DNA of 64,000 nt, taken from assembly GCF_001598215.1 (NCBI RefSeq), contig NZ_BCXJ01000003.1, positions 186,001 to 250,000 of the forward strand, written 5' to 3'. The DNA comes from Shouchella clausii. Lineage in GTDB: Bacteria > Bacillota > Bacilli > Bacillales > Bacillaceae_D. The notes beneath the pieces were generated by a model. That model was not told where the DNA came from. It was given only the letters and a program-made list of their open reading frames with translations, and searched no databases. Positions 24,568-34,683 of the stretch are shown piece by piece. The translations under genes and the position numbers were made by a program. Position 1 is the stretch's first letter, and every line of letters starts with the position of its first letter.

Positions 24568-26292
24568 TTATTGATGAAAATCAGTTCCCGACTCGACTGC
24601 TTTTACATAACCTTTACGGATGACAAAATCGCCAAAACGCTCGCCTTCCTCTCGTTCTTTCGCATAAGCATACAAGATCGGCTCCAATGTTTTTATGATT
24701 TCCGCCTCGCCGATATTTTCTTTGTACATTTTGCTCAAGCGCTCCCCAGCAAATCCTCCGCCAAGATATAGGTTATACTTACCTGGCGCTTTGCCAATAA
24801 AACCGATTTCAGCTAATGCAGCACGTGAGCAGCCATTGGGACAGCCAGCCATGCGGATGACGATGTCTTCGTCGCGGATGCCTGCTTCATCGAGGACAAA
24901 CTCCAGTTTGTCAATGAGTGAAGGCAAGTACCGTTCTGATTCAGCCATTGCTAAGCCACATGTCGGAAAAGCAACGCAAGCCATCGAGTTGCGGCGCAAT
25001 GCCGAAACATGTTTGCCGTCTGTTAGCCCATATGTTTCAACAATTGCTTGAATCGCTTTTCTCTTCGCCGCCGTTACGTTACTGATAATTACATTTTGAT
25101 TGCCAGTCAAACGAAATTCGCCTGTATGAATCTTGGCAATCTCCCGCAAGCCAGTCATTAGTTGATAATCGTCCGTGTCTTGAATCCGGCCATTTTGGAT
25201 GAATAACGTCAAATGCCAACGTCCTTTTACTCCTTTTGTCCAGCCATACCGATCACCGTTATGATCAAACTGAAAAGGGCGTGCTTCTCCTAGCTCCCAG
25301 CCAAGGCGAGCGTGCAACTCGTTTTTTAACCAGTCTAAGCCATGGCGGTCAATCGTGTACTTAAATCGGGCATATTTCCGGACTGAACGGTTGCCGTAAT
25401 CCCGTTGAATCGTAATCAATTTTTCAGCAACGTCAATGATTTGTTGGGGCTCGCAAAAGCCAATGACACGGCCCAGTTGCGGGTAGGTTTTCGTATCGCC
25501 ATGCGTCATGCCCATTCCGCCACCGCAAGCAACATTAAAACCTGTTAGCTTGCCTTCTTCCAAGATGGCAATAAAACCAATGTCTTGCGAAAAGATATCC
25601 ACATCATTTGCAGGTGGAACGGCAACACCAATTTTAAATTTTCTTGGCAAATAAAGAGGCCCATACATTGGTTCTACTTCATCTTGCTGAGGGGTGCCCG
25701 CGACTTTCTCTTCGTCAAGCCAAATTTCATGATAAGCACGTGTTTTTGGCAAGAGCGCTTCACTCAGTTTTTTTGCCCAGTCGTAGACTTCGCCGTGGAC
25801 TTCCGATTGGTACGGATTGGGTGTGCTCATCACATTTCGATTTACGTCGCCACAAGCCGCAATCGTATCCATTAAAGCAGCGTTAATGCCTTGAATGTTT
25901 TTTTTCATATTCCATTTTAAAATGCCATGCATTTGGAACGTTTGCCGTGTCGTTAGTCGAAGCGTGCCATTGCCGTAGCGATGGGCCAGATCATCCATAG
26001 CGAGCCATTGTTTCGGTGTTGCGACACCACCAGGAAGACGGACACGCACCATAAATTGATAGGCAGGCTCGAGCTTTTGTCGGCGCCGCTCTTCACGCAA
26101 GTCGCGGTCATCTTGCAAATAGCTGCCATGAAATTTCATTAAACGGTTATCGTCGTCTGGGATGCCGGCGCTTAATGGTTCTTTTAATGTTTCAGCTAAA
26201 GTACCACGTAAATAATTGCTTTCTCTTTTAATGCGTTCGACATCACTAGGAGGTCCATCTTGTGTCGGTGCAACTTTTTGGTCTGCCATCAT
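24568..26292 (-). CDS. cysI: assimilatory sulfite reductase hemoprotein (beta subunit)
   Basis: A 574-residue siroheme/4Fe-4S protein that reduces sulfite to sulfide with electrons from CysJ. Motifs: [13 protein letters not shown] and LRLTGNQNV-type repeats (here [14 protein letters not shown]), the cluster ligands [16 protein letters not shown] and [11 protein letters not shown], giving the Cys-x5-Cys and Cys-x3-Cys pairs. N-terminal [16 protein letters not shown] is typical. Full length. It is the last gene of the sulfate operon and lies 12 bases after cysJ. Confidence 0.97.
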   Translation of the reverse strand: MMADQKVAPTQDGPPSDVERIKRESNYLRGTLAETLKEPLSAGIPDDDNRLMKFHGSYLQDDRDLREERRRQKLEPAYQFMVRVRLPGGVATPKQWLAMDDLAHRYGNGTLRLTTRQTFQMHGILKWNMKKNIQGINAALMDTIAACGDVNRNVMSTPNPYQSEVHGEVYDWAKKLSEALLPKTRAYHEIWLDEEKVAGTPQQDEVEPMYGPLYLPRKFKIGVAVPPANDVDIFSQDIGFIAILEEGKLTGFNVACGGGMGMTHGDTKTYPQLGRVIGFCEPQQIIDVAEKLITIQRDYGNRSVRKYARFKYTIDRHGLDWLKNELHARLGWELGEARPFQFDHNGDRYGWTKGVKGRWHLTLFIQNGRIQDTDDYQLMTGLREIAKIHTGEFRLTGNQNVIISNVTAAKRKAIQAIVETYGLTDGKHVSALRRNSMACVAFPTCGLAMAESERYLPSLIDKLEFVLDEAGIRDEDIVIRMAGCPNGCSRAALAEIGFIGKAPGKYNLYLGGGFAGERLSKMYKENIGEAEIIKTLEPILYAYAKEREEGERFGDFVIRKGYVKAVESGTDFHQ

Positions 26293-26304
26293 TTTCTCCC
26301 TCCA

Positions 26305-28131
26305 TTAATATACGTCGCGCTGGTAACGGTTATTTTGCTGTAAGTTGCTGAGATAGGCTTCTGCTTCTTCTTCGCTGCGGTTGCCTTGTTTGGCGATGAT
26401 CGAAACGAGGGTTTTATGGACGTCTTTCGCCATTTGTTTTTCATCCCCACAAATGTAAATAACAGCGCCATCTTCTAGCCATTGGAACACTTCATCTGCT
26501 TTCTCTAACATTCTGTGCTGCACATAGACTTTTTCGTCCTGGTCACGTGAGAAAGCGACATCCATTTTCGTTAGTACGCCTTCTTTCATCCAGCGCTGCC
26601 AATCGGTTTGGTATAGAAAGTCGGTCGAAAAATGCTGATCACCAAAAAATAGCCAAGCGGGCCCTTCTGCCCCTGTCTCTTCCCGTTCTTCCAAAAAGGC
26701 TCGGAAAGGGGCTACTCCTGTTCCTGGACCGACCATTAAAATCGGTGTGCTCCCATCCTCAGGCAAGCGAAAATTCGGGTTGCGCTGAATAAAAATCGGC
26801 AATGTCTCCCCTGGCGCTTTGCGCTCAGCGCACTGTACGGAGCAAACGCCTGCCCGTTTACGTCCATGAGCGTCATAGCGGACAGCGCCAACGGTTAAAT
26901 GGACTTCGTCTTCATTGGCACGGTAGCTACTAGCAATTGAATACAGACGTGGTGGGATTTTGCGGAGAATAGCGGTAAAGTCTCCTGCTGTTCCTTCCCA
27001 TGGGGCGAAATCCCTAACCAAATCAAGAATGTCCCGTCCTTCTAGATAAGCTCGAAGTTGCTGTTCATTGCCAGCTGCCACTAATTCCTTTAAAGCATTG
27101 TTTTTGGAAAGCAGCGATGCTTTTTCAAGCAGAGGCTTTGTTAAAACCGTTATTTCGAAATGACGGATTAGTGCCTCCCGCAACGGCAACACATCGCCTT
27201 GCTTGCCAATTGGCACCGACTCATCACCGTTCCAACCCATTTCGGCAATCAACTGATCGGCCAAATCGCTGTCATTTTCCGGAAAAATGCCAACCGAGTC
27301 GCCAGGCTCAAATGTAAATCCCGACCCTTCAAGAGAAAGCTCCAAGTGGCGCGTCTCCTTGTTTGAACCACGGCCATTTAAATTGATATTTTCAAGTATT
27401 TCTGCTTTATAAGGATTGGTGCGGCTGTAAACAGTAGCCGTGGCATCTGTTAATAGCGGAGCTGCGGAACTCGCCGCTGACGGTATACCCGTTGCTTTTT
27501 CAAGGCCAGCAAGAACACCTTCCATCCATTCGGCTGCATCCTCGTCAAAATCAATGTCACAATCAACACGAGGATACAACCGCGTTCCTCCAAGCTCCTC
27601 TAAGCGCTGGTCCAACTCTTTCCCAGTTTGACAGAAAAATTCATAAGATGAGTCCCCTAAAGCAAGCACTGAAAAATGCACATCCGACAATTTCGGCGCC
27701 TTGCGCCCAAGTAGAAATTCGTGGAAAGCAATGGCGTTATCTGGCGGTTCGCCTTCCCCATGCGTACTAACAATAAGAAGTAAATTCGTAACGTCTTTTA
27801 TGTTTTTTGGCTTGTATGTATGCATCGATGCCAGTGTCACATGATACGCTTTGTCTTCCAGTTTGCGGCTAATTTCTTCAGCGAGCTGTTGGCTATTGCC
27901 TGTTTGTGAACCGTATAACACAGTCACTTCTTTGTTTTCCTGGGCAGCTTCACTCGGTGCGCTAAGTTCAGCTGGTACCGTTATCGCTGCTTCACTAAGA
28001 GCCGCGTTTGCTGTTGCTGCCAAATAACCGCTTATCCAGCTTTTCTGTGTATCGGTTAGCGTTGGCAGCAACTTATTTAAAAGCTCTATTTGTTCTTGGC
28101 TGAATGGGCTGTTTGTCGTCTGGAGCTGCAC
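26305..28131 (-). CDS. cysJ: sulfite reductase flavoprotein (alpha subunit)
   Basis: A 608-residue NADPH reductase that feeds electrons to CysI. Order of domains: N-terminal helix, flavodoxin domain with VLYGSQTGNSQQLAEE and STHGEGEPPDNA, then FAD domain with RLYSIASS and AGVCSVQCAER, then NADPH domain with MVGPGTGVAPFRAFLEER and the C-terminal NNRYQRDVY. Two GTG codons stand side by side; the second (28131) matches the family N-terminus MQLQ and is better spaced from AGAGGTGG. It shares the operon with siroheme genes needed by its partner. Confidence 0.95.
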   Translation of the reverse strand: MQLQTTNSPFSQEQIELLNKLLPTLTDTQKSWISGYLAATANAALSEAAITVPAELSAPSEAAQENKEVTVLYGSQTGNSQQLAEEISRKLEDKAYHVTLASMHTYKPKNIKDVTNLLLIVSTHGEGEPPDNAIAFHEFLLGRKAPKLSDVHFSVLALGDSSYEFFCQTGKELDQRLEELGGTRLYPRVDCDIDFDEDAAEWMEGVLAGLEKATGIPSAASSAAPLLTDATATVYSRTNPYKAEILENINLNGRGSNKETRHLELSLEGSGFTFEPGDSVGIFPENDSDLADQLIAEMGWNGDESVPIGKQGDVLPLREALIRHFEITVLTKPLLEKASLLSKNNALKELVAAGNEQQLRAYLEGRDILDLVRDFAPWEGTAGDFTAILRKIPPRLYSIASSYRANEDEVHLTVGAVRYDAHGRKRAGVCSVQCAERKAPGETLPIFIQRNPNFRLPEDGSTPILMVGPGTGVAPFRAFLEEREETGAEGPAWLFFGDQHFSTDFLYQTDWQRWMKEGVLTKMDVAFSRDQDEKVYVQHRMLEKADEVFQWLEDGAVIYICGDEKQMAKDVHKTLVSIIAKQGNRSEEEAEAYLSNLQQNNRYQRDVY

Positions 28132-28155
28132 CACAATCCACCTCTCGTATCGTCT

Positions 28156-28785
28156 TCATTTTTGTTTACCTTCGGCTATCCGTCGCAGTTGGTCAGCTAG
28201 CCATTGCTCGCGCCACTCATCTTGCAGACGTTCTGGTGAAGCGAGCTCTTGCAAAAGAGCGCGTTTTTCCTCGTTTTCCGCATTGCTCGCTAATACAAGC
28301 TCCCGTGCTTTCTGGAGAAACGCAAGTTCTTCAGCGGCATGCTCTGGCAACAAGTTCGCGATTTGCCCCTTTATCCGCTTGGTGTAACTTGGGCTTGCTC
28401 CTGCTGTCGAGATGCTAACTGTGAGCAACCCTTTCTCAATTTTAGCCGGCACATAAACATGGCCTGCTTGCGCTTGGTCGCCAACATAAACGAGCTGACG
28501 CGGTGCTCGGTTTCGCAACAACTGTTGGTGCACAAGTGGCTGATCGGTACAGAGGAAAAGCAAATCAGCGAGAAAGCATTCATCGCCGCTTGCATAGCGT
28601 GCTTCCCAGCGCAGTTTTTCGGCTAACGCTAACGCTTGGAGCTGCGGATGAAGTGTGGGCGCCACAACGGTTACGTGTCCACCTGCTTCAACGATGCTTA
28701 ACGTCCGCTTATAGGCAAGCTGCCCCCCGCCGACTACCACGGTTTTTAACATGCTTAGCTCAAGCATAAACGGCAACGCACTCAT
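28156..28785 (-). CDS. sirC: precorrin-2 dehydrogenase (SirC/YlnF, siroheme synthesis)
   Basis: A 209-residue protein matching the N-terminal half of CysG: MLKTVVVGGGQLAYKRTLSI is the NAD loop, TVVAPTLHPQL follows, and LLFLCTDQPLVHQQLL and TVSISTAGASPSYTKRIKG are conserved. It oxidises precorrin-2 to sirohydrochlorin. The ATG at 28785 overlaps the stop of the ferrochelatase gene; the ATG two codons upstream touches the ribosome binding GGGGG, so is rejected. In Bacilli this gene is ylnF. The GGGxVAxRK loop is slightly altered to GGGQLAYKR. Confidence 0.88.
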   Translation of the reverse strand: MSALPFMLELSMLKTVVVGGGQLAYKRTLSIVEAGGHVTVVAPTLHPQLQALALAEKLRWEARYASGDECFLADLLFLCTDQPLVHQQLLRNRAPRQLVYVGDQAQAGHVYVPAKIEKGLLTVSISTAGASPSYTKRIKGQIANLLPEHAAEELAFLQKARELVLASNAENEEKRALLQELASPERLQDEWREQWLADQLRRIAEGKQK

Positions 28786-29561
28786 CCACATCCCCCATTT
28801 ATTTCACGAAGCGCCTCATTGACGCGGCCTATCAACACAGGCGCGAGCCCGTCATCGCTCCCAAGGAATTCGCATAACACATATGCAGTGGCTGTGTTTC
28901 CTTTTCTGTCTGCTAGCGTGTTGGCCAATTCGTTCATTAAAATGCCGGTAAAGAGCAAATACGGAAGCACATAAACACGCTGCGCACCAAGTTTCTCCAC
29001 TTTGGCTAACCCTTGGGCAACTGTTGGCGTTGTGGCTGCCATAAAACACGTTTCGACGTTGTCACACGCTGTTTTCTCATAGAGTAGACGGGCAATTTTA
29101 GCGACATCACTTGGTTGATTGCCATCGCTTGACCCTCTGCCGACAACAAGAACGGTCGTACCGTCTTGCCGCTTGCCTTCCTCTGCAAGCAGTGGCAGCC
29201 CTGCATTAGCAAGCCGTCTTAAAGCAACATCAATGACATCGGCTTGAATGCCAAACGGCTTGCCATAGGCAAATGCAACATCAGGATATTTTCTCTTAGC
29301 CGCTTGTATTTCCTGAGGGATGTCCATATTCGCATGGTGGGCCGTCAATAACAATACGGGAATGATGGCAATTGCCGTTGCTCCGTTTTGTACACACCGA
29401 TCAATCCCTTCGGCAATCGTCGGTTTACTAAGTTCAATAAACGCTTCCGTTTGGAAATAATCGCCGGAAAAATGGCTTTTGGCTTTTTTTAAAAAAGCAC
29501 GAAACTGGTCGTTTCCTTCTTTGACGCGGCTACCGTGGCCCACATATAAAATCGCCTGCAT
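28782..29561 (-). CDS. sirB: sirohydrochlorin ferrochelatase (CbiX/SirB, YlnE)
   Basis: A 259-residue protein with two CbiX repeats: MQAILYVGHGSRVKEGNDQF holds the first catalytic His, AIAIIPVLLLTAHHANMDIP the second metal site, and the second repeat begins TTVLVVGRGSSDGNQPSDVA. It inserts iron into sirohydrochlorin to make siroheme for CysI. The ATG at 29561 follows GGAGGGGACGT; the frame is open further upstream but overlaps the preceding gene extensively. It overlaps that gene's end by about 30 bases and the next gene by 4. Confidence 0.92.
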   Translation of the reverse strand: MQAILYVGHGSRVKEGNDQFRAFLKKAKSHFSGDYFQTEAFIELSKPTIAEGIDRCVQNGATAIAIIPVLLLTAHHANMDIPQEIQAAKRKYPDVAFAYGKPFGIQADVIDVALRRLANAGLPLLAEEGKRQDGTTVLVVGRGSSDGNQPSDVAKIARLLYEKTACDNVETCFMAATTPTVAQGLAKVEKLGAQRVYVLPYLLFTGILMNELANTLADRKGNTATAYVLCEFLGSDDGLAPVLIGRVNEALREINGGCG

Positions 29562-30960
29562 ACGTCCCCTCCATCCATGACGACAGTACAGATTGCTTGA
29601 CTTGCGGCGACAAACCATAGGAAATCGCTGCTTTTTTCGCTTCATCGCTTAAACAAAGCACATTTAACTCCCTTATTTCCTTCTCTCTGCCGATCGCAGC
29701 GAACGCTTCGCCAAAACATTCGACGGACTCACGGCTCAAAAAGACAAGATCGGTCAAGTGCCCTTCATCGAGTAGACGGTTGATCGTCGTTTGCGTGGAC
29801 GGGGCAACGATTCGTTCCCTCGTTTGAACATGTTTCCAGCCAGGTTTGCCACCTAAGCCCCCACGGCTTAAAAAGAATCGGTCTGAACCTAATGGACTGC
29901 TCCCCTGAGTAGGGGCAAGCCCGCGTTGTTGAAGAGCTTCTACCGCCGAATCGGTTTCACCGCTAAATTGGGCAGAAAGGGTACGGATATCAAGTCCTCT
30001 TTCTTGGAGCCATCGAAAAAAGACAACGACATCCTCCTCTTCAAAGAAGGCAATGTCTGTGGCCGTTTCCCAATGAATAAGCGGGGCTTCTTCATCCACC
30101 TCATGGAAACGGGGGTATACAAACGTTTCAGCCCCTTCTTCTTTTAAGAGAGATGCAAGCTGAGAAGAACCGTCGCTATTGGCAATAAGCGGAAACGAGC
30201 CAAACAATGGTTTACGCTCAAACCAACTTTTTCCTTGATAAAGAGCTGCGACATCCCCAATGAGGGCAATCGCTGGGTTGGTAAACTGTTCAGCTTCTGC
30301 TTTTCGGGCTACCGTGCCTAAGTCAGCGATAAGAGTCCGCTGTTTGCTTGTTGTCCCCCATTGAATTAACAACACTTTTTCGTCCCTCCGGCGACCATGC
30401 GTGATTAAATTTTCAGCAATGGCTGGCAAATGTTTAATGCCCATATAAAAAGCAACCGTGTCGATGGAGGCAAGCCCCTTCCAATCGATTTCAGGCAAGC
30501 CGGTGTCTCTGCGGCTATGCCCCGTCGCAATGGCAAAGTTGGCGCCGTGAAGGCGATGGGTTACAGGAACGCCTGCATAAGCTGGCGCCGCCATTCCTGC
30601 TGTCACGCCCGGAACGATTTCGTAAGGTACGCCGTATTCGTCGAGAAAGGCTGCTTCTTCACCAACGCGTCCAAATACGCTTGGGTCGCCGCCTTTTAAA
30701 CGAACGACGCATTTTCCTTTTTGGGCATGGCGCACCATTTCGTCATGAATCGCTTCTTGGCGAAGAATATGGCGGTTCGGCAGCTTGCCTGCATATAGCA
30801 GCTCAGCCCCTGGCTTTGTTTCTTCCAGCAAAAGTGGGTTGACAAGACGGTCGTATAATAAAACGTCCGCCTGGCGAAGAATGTCAAGCCCCTTTGCCGT
30901 CAATAAACCGCAATCGCCTGGCCCTGCACCAATTAAATAAACCGTTCCCTTTTGTGCCAT
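29530..30960 (-). CDS. cobA: uroporphyrinogen-III C-methyltransferase fused to a HemD-like domain
   Basis: A 476-residue protein. Residues 1-240 are a SUMT (CobA) methylase: VYLIGAGPGDCGLLTAKGL, VVRLKGGDPSVFGRVGEEAA, VPGVTAGMAAPAYAGVPVTH, and ALIGDVAAL. It makes precorrin-2. Residues about 250-476 look like a uroporphyrinogen-III synthase (HemD) domain, weakly conserved, with the usual TTINRLLDEGHLTDLVFLSR near its end. Such CobA-HemD fusions are common in Firmicutes sulfate or anaerobic clusters, whereas B. subtilis YlnD is the methylase alone. The ATG at 30960 follows GGAAGG; a GTG three codons earlier is too close to it. Confidence 0.9.
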   Translation of the reverse strand: MAQKGTVYLIGAGPGDCGLLTAKGLDILRQADVLLYDRLVNPLLLEETKPGAELLYAGKLPNRHILRQEAIHDEMVRHAQKGKCVVRLKGGDPSVFGRVGEEAAFLDEYGVPYEIVPGVTAGMAAPAYAGVPVTHRLHGANFAIATGHSRRDTGLPEIDWKGLASIDTVAFYMGIKHLPAIAENLITHGRRRDEKVLLIQWGTTSKQRTLIADLGTVARKAEAEQFTNPAIALIGDVAALYQGKSWFERKPLFGSFPLIANSDGSSQLASLLKEEGAETFVYPRFHEVDEEAPLIHWETATDIAFFEEEDVVVFFRWLQERGLDIRTLSAQFSGETDSAVEALQQRGLAPTQGSSPLGSDRFFLSRGGLGGKPGWKHVQTRERIVAPSTQTTINRLLDEGHLTDLVFLSRESVECFGEAFAAIGREKEIRELNVLCLSDEAKKAAISYGLSPQVKQSVLSSWMEGTYAGDFICGPR

Positions 30961-30996
30961 TGCTATCACTGCCTTCCGTTTACTTTGCCTGCGTTT

Positions 30997-31605
30997 TTAC
31001 CGAGTGAGAATATGATGCTTTTCTAGCCAGCCAATGATTTGTTCTACTGATTCTTCCACTGTTTGCACGCTCGTATCGACGGTAATTTCAGGCGTTTCCG
31101 GCTCCTCATAAGGGGAACTAATGCCAGTAAATTGAGGAATCTCCCCATTGCGCGCTTTTTTATAAAGCCCTTTGACGTCACGGCGCTCACACTCTTCAAG
31201 GGGGCATTTCACATACACTTCTACAAATTCGCCGTCTGCTAGTAGAGCCCTTGCCTGGTCTCTGTCAGACTGAAACGGCGAAATAAAGGCTGTCGATACA
31301 ATTGTACCAGCATCGACAAATAATTTGGCAACTTCTCCAATGCGGCGGATGTTTTCCTGCCGATCTCTATCCGAAAAACCTAAATCCTTATTTAAGCCAT
31401 GGCGAATGTTGTCTCCGTCAAGCACGTACGTTGACAGCCCCGCATCAAACAATGAACGGTCCAAAGCATTAGCAAGCGTCGATTTTCCCGAACCTGAAAG
31501 TCCTGTAAACCAAAGCACGCAGCCTTTATGGTTATGACGTGCATGCCTTTCCTGTTTACTGACGCTCGCTTCATGCCAGACGAGATTTGAATTCGTTTTT
31601 GTCAT
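30997..31605 (-). CDS. cysC: adenylylsulfate kinase
   Basis: A 202-residue APS kinase that phosphorylates adenylylsulfate to PAPS. P-loop in [20 protein letters not shown], then [20 protein letters not shown], the APS-binding block [16 protein letters not shown], and [20 protein letters not shown]. Full length. It stands between the sulfate permease and the siroheme genes. Its presence, with a CysH that has cluster cysteines, leaves open whether APS or PAPS is the main substrate for reduction. Confidence 0.96.
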   Translation of the reverse strand: MTKTNSNLVWHEASVSKQERHARHNHKGCVLWFTGLSGSGKSTLANALDRSLFDAGLSTYVLDGDNIRHGLNKDLGFSDRDRQENIRRIGEVAKLFVDAGTIVSTAFISPFQSDRDQARALLADGEFVEVYVKCPLEECERRDVKGLYKKARNGEIPQFTGISSPYEEPETPEITVDTSVQTVEESVEQIIGWLEKHHILTR

Positions 31606-31630
31606 AGGAAATTCCCCTTATGTAAATTGT

Positions 31631-32707
31631 TTATATGCCTTCACCATCACGCATCGTCTGTTCTTTGTCTTGGCGGACCGACCGGTATAAGCTGATTGCA
31701 CCTACTGTCGCGATAAAGACGCTGACAATCACAACAAGTGTATAATAGTCTTGCGAGCGGAAAAGCAAAATCAAACTATAGGAAACAGCCAACGCAAACA
31801 AAGGCGATACAATCCATACTTTTAGAATCCGCCTGATGACAGACTTCTGCCAAAGGACAAAACCGTTTTCCGCTGTGCCGATACCGACAATAGCCGCAGT
31901 CGTAATTTGCGTAAGGGGGACGGGCAAACCGAAAATCGAAGCAATGATGACAAGCCCTCCGCCGGTAAACGAGACTGTACTTCCTTGCAGCAGCGAAAGA
32001 TTGGTAATATGTTTGCCGTTGGTCTCCAGCACTTTTCCGCCGAGTAAAAGGGCGCCAAGGGCAACAAAAAATCCACCGGCAATAGCAGCCGTTGTCACAT
32101 CTAGTGCCCCTACTCCGACAAGAGGGCCGACGGCATTGGCAACATTGTTCATTCCAGCTGAAAAAGCTTCGAGACAACCGCAAGCGATTAGAATGAAGGT
32201 GAGAGGCTTATGCCATTTTCCATCGCCACGCAAAAATGGCAAATGGGCTTGATGCTTTTTTATCGTTCTTCCAGCCCCGAGTGCGAGAAAAAACGCGGCA
32301 AACGGAATGACAATCCAAAAGCTCATAATTATGAGCAGCTGCTGCCAGTAAAGGGCTTGATACGCAAGGCCAGCCCCGACAAGGGAGCCGACAACAACCT
32401 CGCTCGTTGACAAGGGAATGCCGATTAGGTTGGCAAAAAATAAGGTTAAACAAGCTGCACCTAACACAATGACAACGACATCCATTTGCATAATAGTAGG
32501 CGGCACAATCCCTTCGCCGATCGTCCGCACCACTTCGCCTCCTGCCAGCGCGCCAAGCCAAGCGCAAGCACCAACAAGAAGCATTGCTACTCGTTTCTTT
32601 TTAATCGCCCCGCTTCCGTAAGCAGGGCCCATCGCTGCTGCTGTTCCGCTTGCGCCGATATTCATTGCGAAGAAAAAAGCAATCGCAAATGCTGCCACCT
32701 CCATCAT
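31631..32707 (-). CDS. cysP: sulfate permease of the PiT family (CysP)
   Basis: A 358-residue membrane protein with about 10 helices and the inverted PiT repeats: FFFAMNIGASGTAAAMGPAY near the N-terminus and AFSAGMNNVANAVGPLVG in the middle. Most PiT proteins carry phosphate, but the B. subtilis member in the sulfate operon (CysP) carries sulfate, and this gene lies between sat and cysC, so sulfate is the likely substrate. Two adjacent ATGs follow GAGGGAGCGG. It is about 25 bases upstream of cysC. Confidence 0.93.
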   Translation of the reverse strand: MMEVAAFAIAFFFAMNIGASGTAAAMGPAYGSGAIKKKRVAMLLVGACAWLGALAGGEVVRTIGEGIVPPTIMQMDVVVIVLGAACLTLFFANLIGIPLSTSEVVVGSLVGAGLAYQALYWQQLLIIMSFWIVIPFAAFFLALGAGRTIKKHQAHLPFLRGDGKWHKPLTFILIACGCLEAFSAGMNNVANAVGPLVGVGALDVTTAAIAGGFFVALGALLLGGKVLETNGKHITNLSLLQGSTVSFTGGGLVIIASIFGLPVPLTQITTAAIVGIGTAENGFVLWQKSVIRRILKVWIVSPLFALAVSYSLILLFRSQDYYTLVVIVSVFIATVGAISLYRSVRQDKEQTMRDGEGI

Positions 32708-32739
32708 TGCCGCTCCCTCTTTCTCTTTTTTTCTATCAC

Positions 32740-33858
32740 CTATCCGCGCATCAACACTTCAACCACTTCTTTGCGGCTGAATTCTTGTGGAGGAAGCACG
32801 CCTTCTTTTAACATTTGCCGCACTTTTGTCCCTGATAAAATAACATGGTGCTCAGGCTCATGAGGACATGTTTTTTGCGATGCCATGTTACCGCAAGCTT
32901 TGCAATAAAAACTATGTTCAAAAAACAATGGCTTAATGCCAAGCTCGCTTTCTTCAAATTCTTTAAAAATTTCTTGTGCATCGTAGGTGCCATAATAATT
33001 GCCGACACCTGCATGGTCACGGCCAACAATAAAATGAGTACAACCGTAATTTTTGCGAACTAGCGCATGAAAAATAGCTTCCCGGGGACCGGCATAACGC
33101 ATTGCTGCCGGGAACACCGATAAATGGACACGGTTTTTTGGATAATAGTTTTTAAGCAACACTTCATAGCTTTTCATTCGTACACCGGCTGGAATGTCCC
33201 CTGCCTTTGTTTCACCGACAAGCGGATTCAAGAACAGCCCGTCAACCGTTTCAAGAGCTGCTTTTTGGATGTATTCATGGGCGCGATGCACAGGATTGCG
33301 CGTTTGGAAGCCAACGACTGTCTTCCAGCCTTTCTCAGCAAAAATCCGCCGCGTATCGATTGGGTCGATATAGTAAGAGGCAAAGCGTTCATAATTTACG
33401 CGTTTTGTCAATACAATCGGCCCGCCTACATAAACCGGCGGTCGTGCATACATTTTTGCTACTCCAGGGTGGGCTTCGTCCGTCGTACGGTATACTTCCT
33501 GAGCTTCGACTTTTTTATCAGGCGTATAAATCGATTCGATTTCAATGACGCCGTAAGTTTCGTTCTTGTAAACGAGCTTTGCACGTTCACCAACACCCAA
33601 GGCAGAAGCCTCATCAGCGGTAACTGGCAGTGAAATCGGAATGCTCCAAGGCGCTCCATTCGCTAATCGCATTGATTTGACAACAGAATGATAATCATCT
33701 TCGTTTAAAAAGCCAGTTAGCGGTGTAAAACCGCCAATTCCAAGTAACTCCAAGTCAGAGAGGGCAAAACCATCAAGTGCAATCTCGTTTGTGATGCCTG
33801 TTGTATCATAAGCCGGATCATATAATTGAACAAGTTCTGTCTCTTTTACCGCTTCCAT
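32740..33858 (-). CDS. sat: sulfate adenylyltransferase
   Basis: A 372-residue ATP sulfurylase that makes APS from sulfate and ATP. Seen: [14 protein letters not shown], the nucleotide site [40 protein letters not shown], a Cys pair [17 protein letters not shown] and [12 protein letters not shown] near the end. It is the monofunctional bacterial form without an APS kinase domain. Its ATG follows directly on the cysH stop codon, so the two are tightly coupled. Confidence 0.97.
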   Translation of the reverse strand: MEAVKETELVQLYDPAYDTTGITNEIALDGFALSDLELLGIGGFTPLTGFLNEDDYHSVVKSMRLANGAPWSIPISLPVTADEASALGVGERAKLVYKNETYGVIEIESIYTPDKKVEAQEVYRTTDEAHPGVAKMYARPPVYVGGPIVLTKRVNYERFASYYIDPIDTRRIFAEKGWKTVVGFQTRNPVHRAHEYIQKAALETVDGLFLNPLVGETKAGDIPAGVRMKSYEVLLKNYYPKNRVHLSVFPAAMRYAGPREAIFHALVRKNYGCTHFIVGRDHAGVGNYYGTYDAQEIFKEFEESELGIKPLFFEHSFYCKACGNMASQKTCPHEPEHHVILSGTKVRQMLKEGVLPPQEFSRKEVVEVLMRG

Positions 33859-34584
33859 TCATGAATCCCCTTTCGTTGGTGCATGCAACCCGCATTCTGT
33901 TTTTCCTGTTCCCGCCCAGCGGCCACTTCGAGCATCTTCCCCAGGCATGACCGCCTTCGTGCAGTACGTACAGCCAATGCTCGGGTAGTGATGGTCGTGC
34001 AGCTCATTGTAAGGCAATTGATGCAATTTAATGTACATCCATATTTCTTCTTCCGTCCAATGGATCAACGGACAAACCTTCACCTTTTTAAAGCGTTTAT
34101 CCTGATTAACAAACTCGGTATTTGCTCGTGTCGGAGACTGCTCACGCCTTAACCCTGACAGCCAAGCATCGTAAGGCTCAAGCTCACGAGCCAGCACATC
34201 CAATTTTCGAATTTGGCAGCACTGGTCTGGGTTTCTAAGCCATAGCTCCTCGCCGTAACGTTTCGCTTGTTCCTCTGGAGACAAAGCTGGCTTAGCCATG
34301 TTGATACGAAAATTCGGGTATCGTGCCTTTACACGTTCGATCAATTCATATGTTTCTGTAAAATGAAAATCTGTATCTAAAAATAAAATGTGGGCTTCTT
34401 TTTGCACCTTTGACAACAAGTCAAGCAGCACCATGGCTTCGGCTCCAAAACTGCAAGCGTACACGAGCTTTTCACCATACGTTTGATTCGCCCAACGCAA
34501 AATATCCAGGCTATCCCGATTTTTCAACTTGGTATTTACCTTTTCATAGTCGGTTGCCTTCATTTGCTCAAAAACGTAAGCCAT
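33859..34584 (-). CDS. cysH: phosphoadenylyl/adenylyl-sulfate reductase
   Basis: A 241-residue reductase converting (P)APS to sulfite with thioredoxin. It carries VYACSFGAEAMVLLDLL (PP-loop-like), the CC of RNPDQCCQIRKLDVL, the CTYCT pair near residue 207 and the C-terminal GRWAGTGKTECGLH with the catalytic Cys. The two Cys pairs predict a 4Fe-4S cluster, the hallmark of reductases that accept APS; the B. subtilis enzyme of this type accepts both. First gene of the nine-gene operon behind a strong promoter. Confidence 0.95.
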   Translation of the reverse strand: MAYVFEQMKATDYEKVNTKLKNRDSLDILRWANQTYGEKLVYACSFGAEAMVLLDLLSKVQKEAHILFLDTDFHFTETYELIERVKARYPNFRINMAKPALSPEEQAKRYGEELWLRNPDQCCQIRKLDVLARELEPYDAWLSGLRREQSPTRANTEFVNQDKRFKKVKVCPLIHWTEEEIWMYIKLHQLPYNELHDHHYPSIGCTYCTKAVMPGEDARSGRWAGTGKTECGLHAPTKGDS

Positions 34585-34641
34585 TACTCTCCCCTTTCTC
34601 CTTTACAGACAAACCCATGTAAGTTGATATGATTTATAAAA

Positions 34642-34670
34642 ATTCTAACTGTGTTCGAATAGACTGTCAA
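34642..34670 (-). promoter_or_regulatory. SigA promoter of the sulfate operon
   Basis: On the minus strand a perfect TTGACA (34665-34670), 17-base spacer and TAGAAT (34642-34647). It gives a leader of only about 50 bases before cysH, too short for an S-box or other riboswitch. Confidence 0.8.
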
Positions 34671-34683
34671 TGGGTTAATTTGA

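Noticed and set aside
34585-34664. S-box or other sulfur riboswitch in the cysH leader
   Set aside because: Promoter geometry leaves about 50 bases of leader, with no terminator or S-box core motifs.
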